Shown in pieces: positions 50,001 to 60,000 of a stretch of 61,110 bases of DNA. Source of the stretch: an uncultured Opitutia bacterium (GTDB lineage Bacteria > Verrucomicrobiota > Verrucomicrobiia > Opitutales > UBA953); NCBI GenBank assembly GCA_903919185.1, contig CAIXHF010000024.1, positions 1-61,110 on the forward strand, in the 5' to 3' direction. Position numbers and translations under genes: made by a program. How positions within the stretch are numbered: position 1 is the first letter of the stretch; each line of letters begins with the position of its first letter. The notes beneath the pieces were generated by a model. That model saw nothing but the letters and a program-made list of their open reading frames with translations. It did no database searches and was not told the origin of the DNA.

Positions 50001-53000
50001 CGAGGTTGATGGACGAATCAGGCTCAGCGTGCCGAGCGAAGCGGTACTACCAGCGGGGCGAATCTCATTAAAGAGGATGGTCGGCGCACCGATGATTTGG
50101 CCGGCGTAGACCTTGGTGGAGCCAGCGTTGGCCGTGAAGGTCAGGATGGCTTGGTCGGCGTTGATGACGGACGAATCAGCCCCCGATAAGTTGTTGAGGT
50201 TGAGCGTGGCGACTACCCCGAGGATACGCGGTGCCGTTAGGGTCGTATTGGCCTCGAGGGTAATCGAATTGACCAAATCAAACGCCCCATCGATACCCAC
50301 GGTCAGCGTGCCCGCCTTCACTACGACGTCGCCGGCAAAGCTGAGCGCCGAGGCGACAGTGAGATTACCGAGACCGGCCTTTTCAAAGGTGCCGAGGCCA
50401 GCGATCTCGCCAGTCGTGTTATTACCAAAGGTTTCCTGCACCAAGACGGTGCCGTTCGCCAAGACGGTGGTCACTGCGGACAAAGTGATTGAGACCGACG
50501 TCATCGAGACGATTTTTGCGCCGACCGGGATACCCGTGCCGCTGACCGTCTGGCCGACGGCGAAACCGACGGTACTATTCAGGTTAATGAGCGAGCTTAG
50601 GGCGGTCTGGGTGCCCGTTGCACTGGTCACGGTATCACGATAGGTCGTGCCAGCGGCAAGTTGCAGATTCCCGTAAACCGCCGGCGTATTGAGCAAAGCT
50701 GGTAAGTTGGAGGCGTAGACCTTGCCGACTTGCACATCGAGGAGTCCGTCACCGTTAACATTCTCAGCGAGGTTAACATTGCCAACGATAGTCAGCGTGC
50801 CCGCGCCAATCTTGGTCACGGTGCCCGAACCAGCTAAGTTGCCGATCCAAGTGAGGTCCGTCGGGGTATTAATGAGGAAGGAGCCCGCACCATCGACATT
50901 CAAGAAGCCGCCGGTGATGGCAGCCAAAGTGCCGGGGTTGAACTGCAACTGGCCGGCGAGGATATTGACCGCACCGCTCACCCAGCCGGTCGTGGAATTA
51001 ATAACGAGCGTGCCATTGCCGACCTTAGTTAAAGAGCCAGGACCGCTGAGGATGCGGCCGAAGGTGGCCGTACCGGAAGTGACATTGACCGACAGGTTGC
51101 CAGCGATGCCGACATTGATGCCAGAGGTGCCGGTCAGCGTGTTATAGTCGATCTGCAGCGTGCCACCATTGACGTTGGTGGCCCCGGTGTAGGTGCTCGT
51201 ATTCTGCAGGAAGAGGGTCTGGTTGCCGACCTTAGTCAGGCCGCCGTTACCAGCGATAACGCCGCGGAAAGCCAAGACCTGCGCGTCCGTCGTCACCGGA
51301 GAAAGGGCGTAAGCGCCAGCGGCGGCACCCGTGAGAGCATTACTAAGCGTGACAGCGGAAGTGCCACTGATAACGCCCGTCGCGGCTACTGTGGTGGCAA
51401 CGCTGAGGGTGATACTGCCCGCACCGACGGCCGTGATGGTCGTCCCGGCAGGGATACCCGTGCCGGTTACCGGCATGCCCACAAGGAAGCCTGTCGTGTT
51501 GGCCAGTGGTACGGTCGTACCCGTGGCGGTCTGCGTGGCTAGGGCGGAAGGTGCCGACGTGATGGCTGCAATCGTGGTCGTAACGGTGATGCCGGTACCC
51601 GTGACGGCCTGGCCGACCGTGAGGCCAAAGGTATTCTGGACGATGAGCGTGCTGCCCGAGCCAGCTACTGGCGTGAAGCTCGTCGGCTCGCCCAACGCCG
51701 TGCGCAGGAACCCGATGGTGTTGGCCTGAGACATGCCCGCAACCGATGAAGCACCTAGGGCGGTTTGTAGGAAGTAGGCAGGGTTAGCGTCAGGAGAGGA
51801 GCCCGTGAAGTTCGTGAGGGCGTTATTCAACTGAGCCACTTGAGCGTCGGTCTTGCCGACCGTCAGCGTGGCACCGGCCTGCACCGAGACGACCGAGCCG
51901 GTCTGGCCAAAGAGTGCCCCAACCGTCTGGTTCGCCGCCGCGGTGAACGTCGCGCCGTTAAGCAAGACGAGGCCCGAGCTACTGATGATGCCATCAGCGG
52001 CCGTGGAGGCTAGGGAGCCGACCTTGACGACAGTGGCGCCGTAGTAACTGCTAAGGCCCGACAGGGTCATGCTGCTGCTACCGGCCTTAATCAGGTTGCC
52101 TGCACCGGTCACCTTACCGGCGTAGGTCGTATTGGCGCTCTGGTTAATCGTAATTGAGCCACGGCCCAGTTCGATGCGAGTGTTGGCGTCGCCCGAGAGA
52201 TTATTAACCGTCTGGGTGGTGTCATTGAAGCGAATCGCAGTCTCACGGCCGCTCGTGCCCGAATTGAGAACGATATTCGAAGCGTGGATGAAGGTGTTAT
52301 CCTTGCCGTAGGAGAAGGCCAGCGTGATGCCGTCCTTGACGATGACCTGTCCGTAGAAGTCTTGCTGCTGGTTATAGATATCAATCACGCCCAACTGGCC
52401 GTTGCCGACGTTCGGCGGAATGCTGGAAGCGTTCGCACCGGCCGAGACCGTGCTGACGATGAGGTCCTGCGGGGTGACGGTCAGGGTCGAACCAACGGCG
52501 CCGTTGATTTGGGCACGGAGCGTGCCGGCGTTGTTCTGGACGATACTGAGGGTACCGCCCGCACCGATGACGACGCGACCGTAACCGAGGCTTTGCACAT
52601 TTGCGATGACCTTGCCGGCGTTGATGTCGATTTCGCCGACCGTGGAGCTTTGGCCCATGAGGGCAAGCGAGCCAACCCCTTCCTTAATCAGTCGACCGAG
52701 GCCACCGTTGATGCTGCCGGTGAAGTAGCCGTCATGGTTCGCGTCCTGGAGAATCGTCAACGACGTGCCCGGGGCGATGTCAACGACCGTGCCCGCACCG
52801 GTGCCGGCGATCCACATGTTCGTCGCGGTTTCATTCCAGAGAGACTGGAAATTACGGATAGTTTGGGCCGTCGTGATGCTGAGCTGTGGCGCGGAACGGC
52901 CCGGCAGATAACCCGGGCGCCACTCCGTCGTGCCACCAGAGTCAGCCGCGGCGTCTGCGCGCGCTAGGGCAGTATGAACGCCGTCCGAACCAATCAGATT

Positions 53001-54020
53001 GACGGATGCGGCCAAGCGCAGGGCTAGGTTATTGGGGTCAGCGAGTACTAAATTTCCGCCGCCGATAAAGACGTCGCCCGTGACACGACTGGTGTTGAGA
53101 ATCGTGAAAGAACCCGAACCCGTCTTGTAGACGCGGCCTGCACCGTCGATACGGCCGACCGATCCAACGACGCCGTCGTCGATGTGAATATTCGCGATGT
53201 AGTCGGCGTCCTTGCCGACATCGAGGACGGTGTTGACGTCGGTGCCATCATTGCCGGCAAGGAAGTTAGCCTGCGTGCCGGAATAGAGGTTATGGACGTA
53301 GTTGAGGCGGAAGAGTAGCGGGCTCGAAGGGTTAGAGAGCTGGTTGTCGCCCAAGGATGGACCCACTCCGACTACGTTATAAGCGGTGCCCTGGAAACTC
53401 AGCGCGGCCGAGCCCTGGAGGATGACGGCGCCAGCGCCTTCCATGCGGGCGGTGTAGCCAGTTGGATTAGCGACACCGTAATTGGCCCATTGGTTAAGGT
53501 AACCGGAGACCTGTAAAGTGCCTTGGTTGACGACGACCAGGCCAGAGAAGGCGCCCTGCGCACGCAGGTCGTTCGGCATCACCGGCGCCGCGGGCGGCGC
53601 AAGTTTGAAGGTGTTATTCGCGAGGTAATTGAAGTCACGGAAAGCGTCGTATTGTAACGTGGCGCCGCCCGTCTTCACCAAGACGGGCAAGGTCGTAAAA
53701 TTGCCGACGTCAATGAGGGCCGAACTATTAGCGCTGAGGAACTTAGTGGTCGTCGTCGCATCGATGAGTTGGTTGACCGTGAGGCTCGTATTTGCCCCGA
53801 TGTTAAGCGAAGCCACCGTCTTTAGGCCCTGCTGGAGGGCCGTCGGCTGCGCGAGCAGGCCAGGTCCACCGAGATTCGTCGCGGTGATTGCCGTGCCAAC
53901 TAAGACCACATCAGGGTTAGTAACGGGCAGATACTTGACGGTGACGTCGGCTTGGGCTGAGGGCAGAACCCCGACGAGGGAGGCCGAGGCGAGGACGAGG
54001 AACTTACGGGAGAGTTTCAT
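47100..54020 (-). CDS. Giant autotransporter adhesin-like protein with PATR repeats
   Basis: 2306 residues. Signal peptide KLSRKFLVLASASLVGVLPSAQA, cleaved near residue 24. The passenger is a beta-helix made of many autotransporter-associated repeats of the form GxLTKxGxGTLxL...TGxTxVxxGTL (for example GNLIKAGSSSMTLSGLSSYYGATVVKVG). A C-terminal beta-barrel of ~280 residues follows a RRLELRRFDRA motif and ends in aromatic YRKRF, as needed for Bam recognition. It is a type Va surface protein. The chosen ATG gives a proper signal; a longer frame extends into the upstream gene. It lies 34 bases after the stop of the second autotransporter, so both are co-transcribed. Function is probably adhesion or surface layer; no enzyme domain is seen. 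Confidence 0.9.
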   Translation of the reverse strand: MKLSRKFLVLASASLVGVLPSAQADVTVKYLPVTNPDVVLVGTAITATNLGGPGLLAQPTALQQGLKTVASLNIGANTSLTVNQLIDATTTTKFLSANSSALIDVGNFTTLPVLVKTGGATLQYDAFRDFNYLANNTFKLAPPAAPVMPNDLRAQGAFSGLVVVNQGTLQVSGYLNQWANYGVANPTGYTARMEGAGAVILQGSAALSFQGTAYNVVGVGPSLGDNQLSNPSSPLLFRLNYVHNLYSGTQANFLAGNDGTDVNTVLDVGKDADYIANIHIDDGVVGSVGRIDGAGRVYKTGSGSFTILNTSRVTGDVFIGGGNLVLADPNNLALRLAASVNLIGSDGVHTALARADAAADSGGTTEWRPGYLPGRSAPQLSITTAQTIRNFQSLWNETATNMWIAGTGAGTVVDIAPGTSLTILQDANHDGYFTGSINGGLGRLIKEGVGSLALMGQSSTVGEIDINAGKVIANVQSLGYGRVVIGAGGTLSIVQNNAGTLRAQINGAVGSTLTVTPQDLIVSTVSAGANASSIPPNVGNGQLGVIDIYNQQQDFYGQVIVKDGITLAFSYGKDNTFIHASNIVLNSGTSGRETAIRFNDTTQTVNNLSGDANTRIELGRGSITINQSANTTYAGKVTGAGNLIKAGSSSMTLSGLSSYYGATVVKVGSLASTAADGIISSSGLVLLNGATFTAAANQTVGALFGQTGSVVSVQAGATLTVGKTDAQVAQLNNALTNFTGSSPDANPAYFLQTALGASSVAGMSQANTIGFLRTALGEPTSFTPVAGSGSTLIVQNTFGLTVGQAVTGTGITVTTTIAAITSAPSALATQTATGTTVPLANTTGFLVGMPVTGTGIPAGTTITAVGAGSITLSVATTVAATGVISGTSAVTLSNALTGAAAGAYALSPVTTDAQVLAFRGVIAGNGGLTKVGNQTLFLQNTSTYTGATNVNGGTLQIDYNTLTGTSGINVGIAGNLSVNVTSGTATFGRILSGPGSLTKVGNGTLVINSTTGWVSGAVNILAGQLQFNPGTLAAITGGFLNVDGAGSFLINTPTDLTWIGNLAGSGTVTKIGAGTLTIVGNVNLAENVNGDGLLDVQVGKVYASNLPALLNTPAVYGNLQLAAGTTYRDTVTSATGTQTALSSLINLNSTVGFAVGQTVSGTGIPVGAKIVSMTSVSITLSAVTTVLANGTVLVQETFGNNTTGEIAGLGTFEKAGLGNLTVASALSFAGDVVVKAGTLTVGIDGAFDLVNSITLEANTTLTAPRILGVVATLNLNNLSGADSSVINADQAILTFTANAGSTKVYAGQIIGAPTILFNEIRPAGSTASLGTLSLIRPSTSANVIGSINVQSGTLIGTIAGFGGASLNVAAGAKIGFNNDDSTAAQTYAGAVTGLGTILKNGAGQITLSNGTVTASAYEVLGGKLTVLDTRANGAANAAINLINASIATGSTLEVLLSAGRNRNLGAQIQGASVSSQGTLQISNSTTTASDVYLTAAPTLAAINLGDYVRLHQNAQTAIAGVNGSALSVLDFNTGGAVTINQAIDTSFIGTVSGAASQLTFVGPGRASFTNTALATQLGANITLTVGDGTTAGNLELDSRYTKTTALTLKGGALAVNVTAGSPTTFSTTLAGTTGAVKFIKTGLGALNANAGSVADPIFASYEVEAGTLLVTPVANQILGGRSVSLKGGNLSIQQDASAPILGTSGFTSSTSSGTINVLGATSGPTGTLTITGSFAGGLILQTGANVVLGTTGTNAIAISSGVTVGANSTLGGQVVIGSTLTNANLVNNGTVSPGYSPGIVTVNGNVTNTGAFIMELSATLANGTYNDQVLFTGTADLNNGGTGSITLKQFGATAPAFGQRFVLFKDTVGANSSSFTTLIPALQITSQGVSPFRYVLSSPTDASGKVGEFAAYVVRAPSDYDTFKAPASLLASIKSITQVNSVLVNNGADTLLGTADDVYRSTPAASYNAVGAGMAILGDAALQTALNNLTPYGAAGTVTAAGTLFQQNINNAARRLELRRFDRASLTILSNEWYVDTIGGKATVGASGELQNKATTYGVTAGYTTQVGVDGVAGYALTAQHFSLSSDTSTSASGNGFAANAYVGTVAMRGQLSLDAGVSVSHLSSKISRDSVIGSGNTNASSPSALTYGVWGRLGTVIALKSTDTFITPFIGVQYASTKLSSMEESGQADAMSVTSGSTSQASVRVGTGFHRMWEEGRGDWRYRLSMDIGYVKQFSGEFGDFTSTNSTGINTTYTSSLRVNAGSGFYVSPSLNFGPDENSTFSIGLSYEQGNGNSIGVNAGYRKRF
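50460..51640 (-). repeat. Region with GxxVxGTGIPxGTxIxxV modules in the first autotransporter
   Basis: Three copies of a ~45-60 residue unit (GFAVGQTVSGTGIPVGAKI, LTVGQAVTGTGITVTTTI, GFLVGMPVTGTGIPAGTTI) interrupt the beta-helix repeats. The coding DNA of each is recognisably similar. Such units are distinct from PATR and recur in the neighbour gene. Confidence 0.7.
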
Positions 54021-54054
54021 GACGAGGCGCGATGCGAGTGGATCAGGAGAGGAA

Positions 54055-57000
54055 TTAGAAGCGGCGGCGGTAGCCGAGTTCGAAGCCGGTGGTCTGCGTG
54101 GCGCCCGCCTTTTCCAGCGAGAGCGTGAGGTAGTACGCAGAATCCGGGTTCGGACCATAAGTAAAGGACGGTGCCACGCGGAAGCCGCTACCGGCAGAGA
54201 CCCTGGCCTTCGAGACGAAGTCGATACCGCCGAGGCGGGCCGAGATGTCCGTGGACTTACCGCCGCCGAATTCGGCGAAGGCTTCGAAGTCGATGGAGAA
54301 CTTCAAGGTTTCACCGTCACCCACGGTCAGCCAGGTCATGCCGGAGCCAGCGGTGGCGCGGGCGGAGGTATAAGAGTAGGAGCTTACCTTAAGCGCGGAT
54401 GCGTCGCCGGCTTCATCGAAGCCGCTCCCGCTCACCTTAGCGAGGTCAACGCCGACATAGGGTGAGAAGCTGACGCCGGCCTTGGTGGCGTAGCCTGCGC
54501 CCAAACGGGCGAAGGCTCCATAGCCAGTGGCCTTCGGGCTCGCGGTCTCGGTGCCCAGGAAGGTCGTACGCGAAGACTTGTTAGTCGACGAGCCAACGGA
54601 AACGCCCGCATCCACAAAGAGCGAATCCTTGCGTTCGCCGAGCATCGAAGAGAAGAAGCCCGTCAGGCGGTAAGTGTTGCCGCTAACCGAACCAGCGGAA
54701 GCGCCGCCGGCCGTGAGGTTAGCCTTACTCTTGGTGTAGCCGACGGAGAAACCAGCGACGGACCAAGGATTAAGGTCCTTGATCATCCCGCCCATGGCAC
54801 CGGTGACGGTGGAGTCGAACGGCGTGGCATCCGAACCGGAACCACCCTTGAAGCTCGAGGAGGTCGTCAGCGCGAAGCCTTCATTGTAATAGACGCTATA
54901 ACCAGCACGGTCGTAGCGACGCATCTCGAGGCGACGCAGCAAGGCATCGCTTTCGGCGCGCTGGCCGAGGGCCATGGCGGCCGGGATGGCGGCCAAGGCG
55001 GCGGGCTGCAAGCTAAGCAACGCCGGCGCTAACTGCACGTCGCTCATGGTAATTAGGCGTGCCGCGAGTGGGTCGAGCGTGCCCGTCGAGCCAGGAACAT
55101 AGACCGTTCCTGCAGCGACATTCGTCGCGGCCTGCACGTAGGAAATGATGCCCACATCGACGCCCGCCACGGCGTAGACGCTGGCGGCGCGCACGGCGTA
55201 GACGGCGTATTCATTCGGCTTATGGACAAGGCCGTCGGCATTGTGGACAAGGCCATCGTAGCCCGAAGCGACCGCACCCGCATCGACTGCGGCTGGCGCG
55301 ACGACGAGGTAACGGCCCACCAAATCGTCGGTCGTAATTCCCGCGGGCGTGGCGCCCGTGAAGTAAGTGGCGACGAGGTTAGCGCCCACCGAAGGCGTCG
55401 CGGTGCCCTTGAAGAGAACGAAGCGCTGGCCGAAGGCTGGAGCGACCGTGCTGCTGCCATTGTTCCAGCGCTGCACGAGGACGTTGCCGGCCGAGAGGTT
55501 GGCCGTGCCAGAGAAGTTGACGGAGTCGTTATACAGACCGCCGAAGACATCGCCCGAGACCTCCATATTGGCCGTGCCGGCGAGCGTGAAGTTACCCGTG
55601 ACGTTAATCGTGCCTGGCGAGTAGCCCGGGGCGACGGTGGCGCCCGCGGCGACGGTCAGATTACCGCCAATGTTGGCCGAGCCAGTGAGCTTGGAGCTAT
55701 TGCTGACGGTCAAATCGCCGGCGATAGACAAGGGCGTGCCACCCGAGGTGCCGAGCTTCAGGACTGTGCCGCCGTCCACGGAGACGTTACCAGAGACGCT
55801 ACCGAGGACATTCAGGAGCGCGGTGTTTCCGGCGGCGGCCGTCGTGATAGTGAGGTTGCCGGTGTTCGTGGAGCCCGCGCCCGAAAGCAGCGTGCCACCC
55901 GACGTTCCGACCGTGAGGGCCAAGGTGCCGCCCGAAATAGTCACCGCGCGGCCTGCGCCCGTCGTATCAGGCAAGATGATGCCTGGTCCAGTGGGGTTAA
56001 GGAGATCTGGCTGTAGGGTAACCTGGAGCGTACCTTCATGAACGTCATAGGACTGGAAGACGTCGCCTTTTAGCGAGGACGTGACGCCGCTTGTCAGGTT
56101 GAGCGTACCTGCACCGATCTTCACCAGCTGGGCCGCACCCACTGCGCCAGTTAAGGTGCCGTTGTAGGTGGAGTTACCTCCGGTGGCGACGTATACGCCC
56201 AACTTGGTCGTGCCCGTCGTGGCTGTGGCCAAGGTGATGGCCTTCGTGTTGTCCGCGTTCACGCCGAGGTAACCGCCGTCGACGGTGACCGTACCCACGG
56301 TCGTCGCCTGCAGGTTATTAGCATAACGGAAGAGGCCAGATCCTTTCACCGTGAAGTTCGCCGTGCCTTCGATGGTCCCGCTGAAGACGCCGTCGGAGGT
56401 TTGGGTGAGGGTCAAAGTGCGCCCGACACCGAGCGCGCCGATCTGCAGGAACGACCCCGTGTCAGCCGTGATACCGGTGACGGCATTGATGCCGGAGACA
56501 TCGAGGCGAACATTGTTGCCGATGTTGGTCGTGGTGACCGAAGGCTGCGAGATAACGTTGACGAGCTTAACCCCAGCCGAAGAGGCCTGCAGGTCGAGGA
56601 TACCCGAACCGGTGATTTCGGAACCAAGGGTGCGGGAGTTAGCCAACTTCACGCGGAAGGTAGCGCCGGCGGAAACGTTGGCGGTCAGCATCGGGATACC
56701 GCTACCAGCTCGGCTATCGGTCAAAGTCAGGATGCCCTGCTCAACCTTAAAATCGGGGGTGTTCGCCGTGAGGTTGACGTTGCCGAGGATGGCTTCGCCC
56801 AGGCCGACCTTAACGACCGAGCCCGTGCCAGCAGCAGCCCCGATGCCAGAAATATTGTTATTAAAGGTAGCCGCGACGCCAGCCGTCGGGGCGTTGAAAG
56901 CAACTTCGGCACCTGCGCCAACTTGGATATCAGCGCCACGGTAGCCCGCCTCCGTACCAATCAAGCGACCTGCGGTCACACTAATCGAGGTCAGCTGGTT

Positions 57001-60000
57001 ATCTCCGCCTGTCGGGCTGAGGTCTAATGTACCGAGGCCCGTCTTGATGATAGATGCGTTCGTCACACCCGTGATGCGCGTGAAGCGGCCCGCGAAGCTG
57101 TTCGTCGCACCAGTATCGATGGGCAAGGTGATAGCGACACCATTGACGCCGTAGGCAATCTGGGTGGTGGCCTCACCAGTGAGGTTACGGAAGGTCTGAT
57201 TCGCGGTGACGTCGAGCACGGATGTGCCGCGCAGGTCAATGGCGGCGATCAAGTCCGTGGGGTTAACGCCCCCGAAGAGATTGGCCGAGGCTAAGATCGT
57301 GGTGCCGGCGTTGGACTGGTAAGTCCCGCTGAAGGCGGTCGTGGCTGTGCCGAGGGTAAGGGAAGCCGTGCCTTCCTTAACAATGGTACCTGCACCCACA
57401 AAGACGCCCGTGGCCGCGAGGTTGGTGGTCGCGTTCAATCGAGCCTTCGCCCCCGCGGCGACCGTGATATTACCCGTGGTGGCACCCGCCCAGCCATTCT
57501 GAGCAAGGAGTGTACCGGTCAGGACATTAGTCCCGCCGGTATGGGTCAGCGAGCCGCCCGCGGTCAGCGTCTTACTGGCCGCAGCTTGGATGACGAGTTC
57601 GCCCGTGCCCGAGACGAGCCCGGAGTAGGTGACATCATTAGTGGCGTTGAGCACCAGGTGTGCCGCTGTACCGTTGAAGGAATTGATGACCGCGGCGCCG
57701 TTCGTGGACAGCGCGTTCATTTCGAGCCAACCATTGTTGACGATAGTCGTACCGGAATAAGAGACCTGGCCAGCCGTGAGGGTCGGGTTCAGGATGAGGT
57801 AACCGATGCCGTTCTTGACGAAGTTGCCAGCCCCGAGCACCGGTGTGGTCATCGTGCGCTTCACCGCCGAAGGACCAGCCACATAAGCGTCGTCGACGGT
57901 GACCGCCAAGTTGGCGCCAGCGTCGACGGTGATCGAGGTGGCGTTGCTCAGGCTATTATAGGCGATGTCGAGCGTACCACCCGAAACCTGGATTTGTCCG
58001 GTGAAGGCGTTGCTCGTGCCGCGCAAGTTCAAGGTTTCGGAACCGGCTTTGATCAACTTACCGGAGCCAACCAACTGGCCGTCGAACGATAGGTTGGAGG
58101 TAAAGGAAATGTCCGTGGTCGGAGCCACGTAGTTGCCCAAGTTCATGCCGACAGCCACGGTCGACAGGTAACGACGCGTTAACTCGGACATTTTAATCGA
58201 GCCCGCATAGAGCGCATTGAGCTCGGCCGGCGTCAGCGGCAGTGAAGTAACGTCGACGCTCCGGACCGTACCCGAGTAGACCGGCACCGCGGCGAGGTTC
58301 GCCGTGAGCGCGTTGTTTAAGGTGATTAAGGCACTGACGGTGGCCGTGCCGGACGGGGTGGCCGTGAGGGCGTTGGATAGGCCGACGAGGGCGCCGACGG
58401 TGACCGTGCCCGTCGCCTTGGCCGTCAGTGAAGCTGAAATCGTAATCGAAGTCGGGGTGACTGCCGTGATGGTCGCACCGGCGGGGATGCCCGTGCCGGT
58501 CAAGGTCTGGCCGACGAAGAGTCCCGTCGTTGTGGTCGACGTGATGGTGCGCGTACCGACCGATCCGCCCGTCGCGAAGAAGGAGGTGTTCGGCGTGATT
58601 GAAGCGATCTTGGTGTTCGCCGCGATGCCCGTGCCAGAAACGATTTGGCCAACCGCCAAGCCGGCGGAAGAAACCGTACGCACCGTCGTCGTCCCCGTGG
58701 TGCCGCCCGCCACGCTAAAGCTGGTGTTGGCCACGATCGCCGTGAGGTAGGAGTTATCCGCAATGCCCGTGCCGACGATGATTTGACCAACGCCAAGGCC
58801 AGCCGAGGCCGTGGCCGTCAACTGCGACGCACCCGAGAGCCCCGACGTCGGGGTAAAGGTAACGGTGGGGGTCGCCGCAATCACGCCCGCGGCCGCAGCC
58901 GTCAGTGGTTTGCTGATATTGACCGTGCCGGCGCCGATACCGGTGATAAGTGTGCCGACTTGAATGCCAGTACCGGTGAGCACTTGGCCGACCGCGAGGC
59001 CAGCGGTTGAAGCCGTGGTGATGGTGGACGCGGCAATCGCACCGCCCGTGGCGGTGAAGCTCGCCATATTGAGGACCGGGTTCACCTGGTCGGTCGTGCC
59101 GAGGTAATCGGCGAGCAGAGGATTGGAGCCCGCGAGGTCGAGGGCCATCGAGGCGGCCCGGGCTGGCGTGTAGCCGATGGTGACGGTCGAAGCGCCGATA
59201 TTCAGGGTCGAGGCAGCCGAGCCGAAAAGGCCACCGAAAGTCTGGTTCAAGCCAGCCGTGTTAAATGACCCCGTGCTGACGAGGACGAGGGCGGAAGTGT
59301 TGGGCACGGCGTTGGCGGTCCCCGCAGAGAGGGCGCCACCCGGCCGCACGATCGTCGCACCGTAGTAGGAATCCTTGATGGCCCCGGCGGCCGTCGTGCC
59401 AGCGAGCGTGAAGCCCGCCGAGCCTTGCTTGATGAAGCTACCGACGCCCGTGATCGAGCCCTGGAAGTTGGCACTGGAGCTGTTCTGCTCGAGGGTGATA
59501 TCGCCGCGGCCGAGTTCGACACGCGACAGGAGATCTCCGCTGAGGTTGCGGACGAGCTGGTTCGTGTCGCCAAACTTCAGCACCGTTTCGCGGGTGTTTC
59601 CGGAGTCGAGCGTGATGGAGCTCGCATTGACGAAGGTATTGTTTGCACCGCCCGAGAAGGACAAGTTGACGCCGTCATTGACGACGATGTTGCCGTAGAA
59701 ATTCGTCTGGGCATTAACGATGTCCACCTGGCCCGGATCGCGCCCCGGGTTGACTTCGATCTTCGCGCCGCTGCCGTTATCGATCATCGCCGAAGCCAAA
59801 AGCTTAAGCGTGGAGCCGGCCGAGCCTGAGAGGTTAGCCGACAGCGTGCCGGCGTTGTTCTGCAAAATGGCGAACGTGCCACCATTGCCGATGAAAACAT
59901 CTTTTTGGCCGAGACCCTGGACGTTGGCGATGAAGGTGCCGCCCTGAATCTCCGTGTAGTCGTAAGAACCGTTCTGCAGGAGGAAGACGAGCGTGCCGTC

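Noticed and set aside
53629-54465. Long plus-strand open frame opposite the two autotransporter genes (and similar ones at 55222-56016, 56351-56944, 52284-52967)
   Set aside because: They are reverse-complement shadows of repetitive GC-rich, Thr/Gly/Ala-coding sequence. They show no family motif and biased composition.
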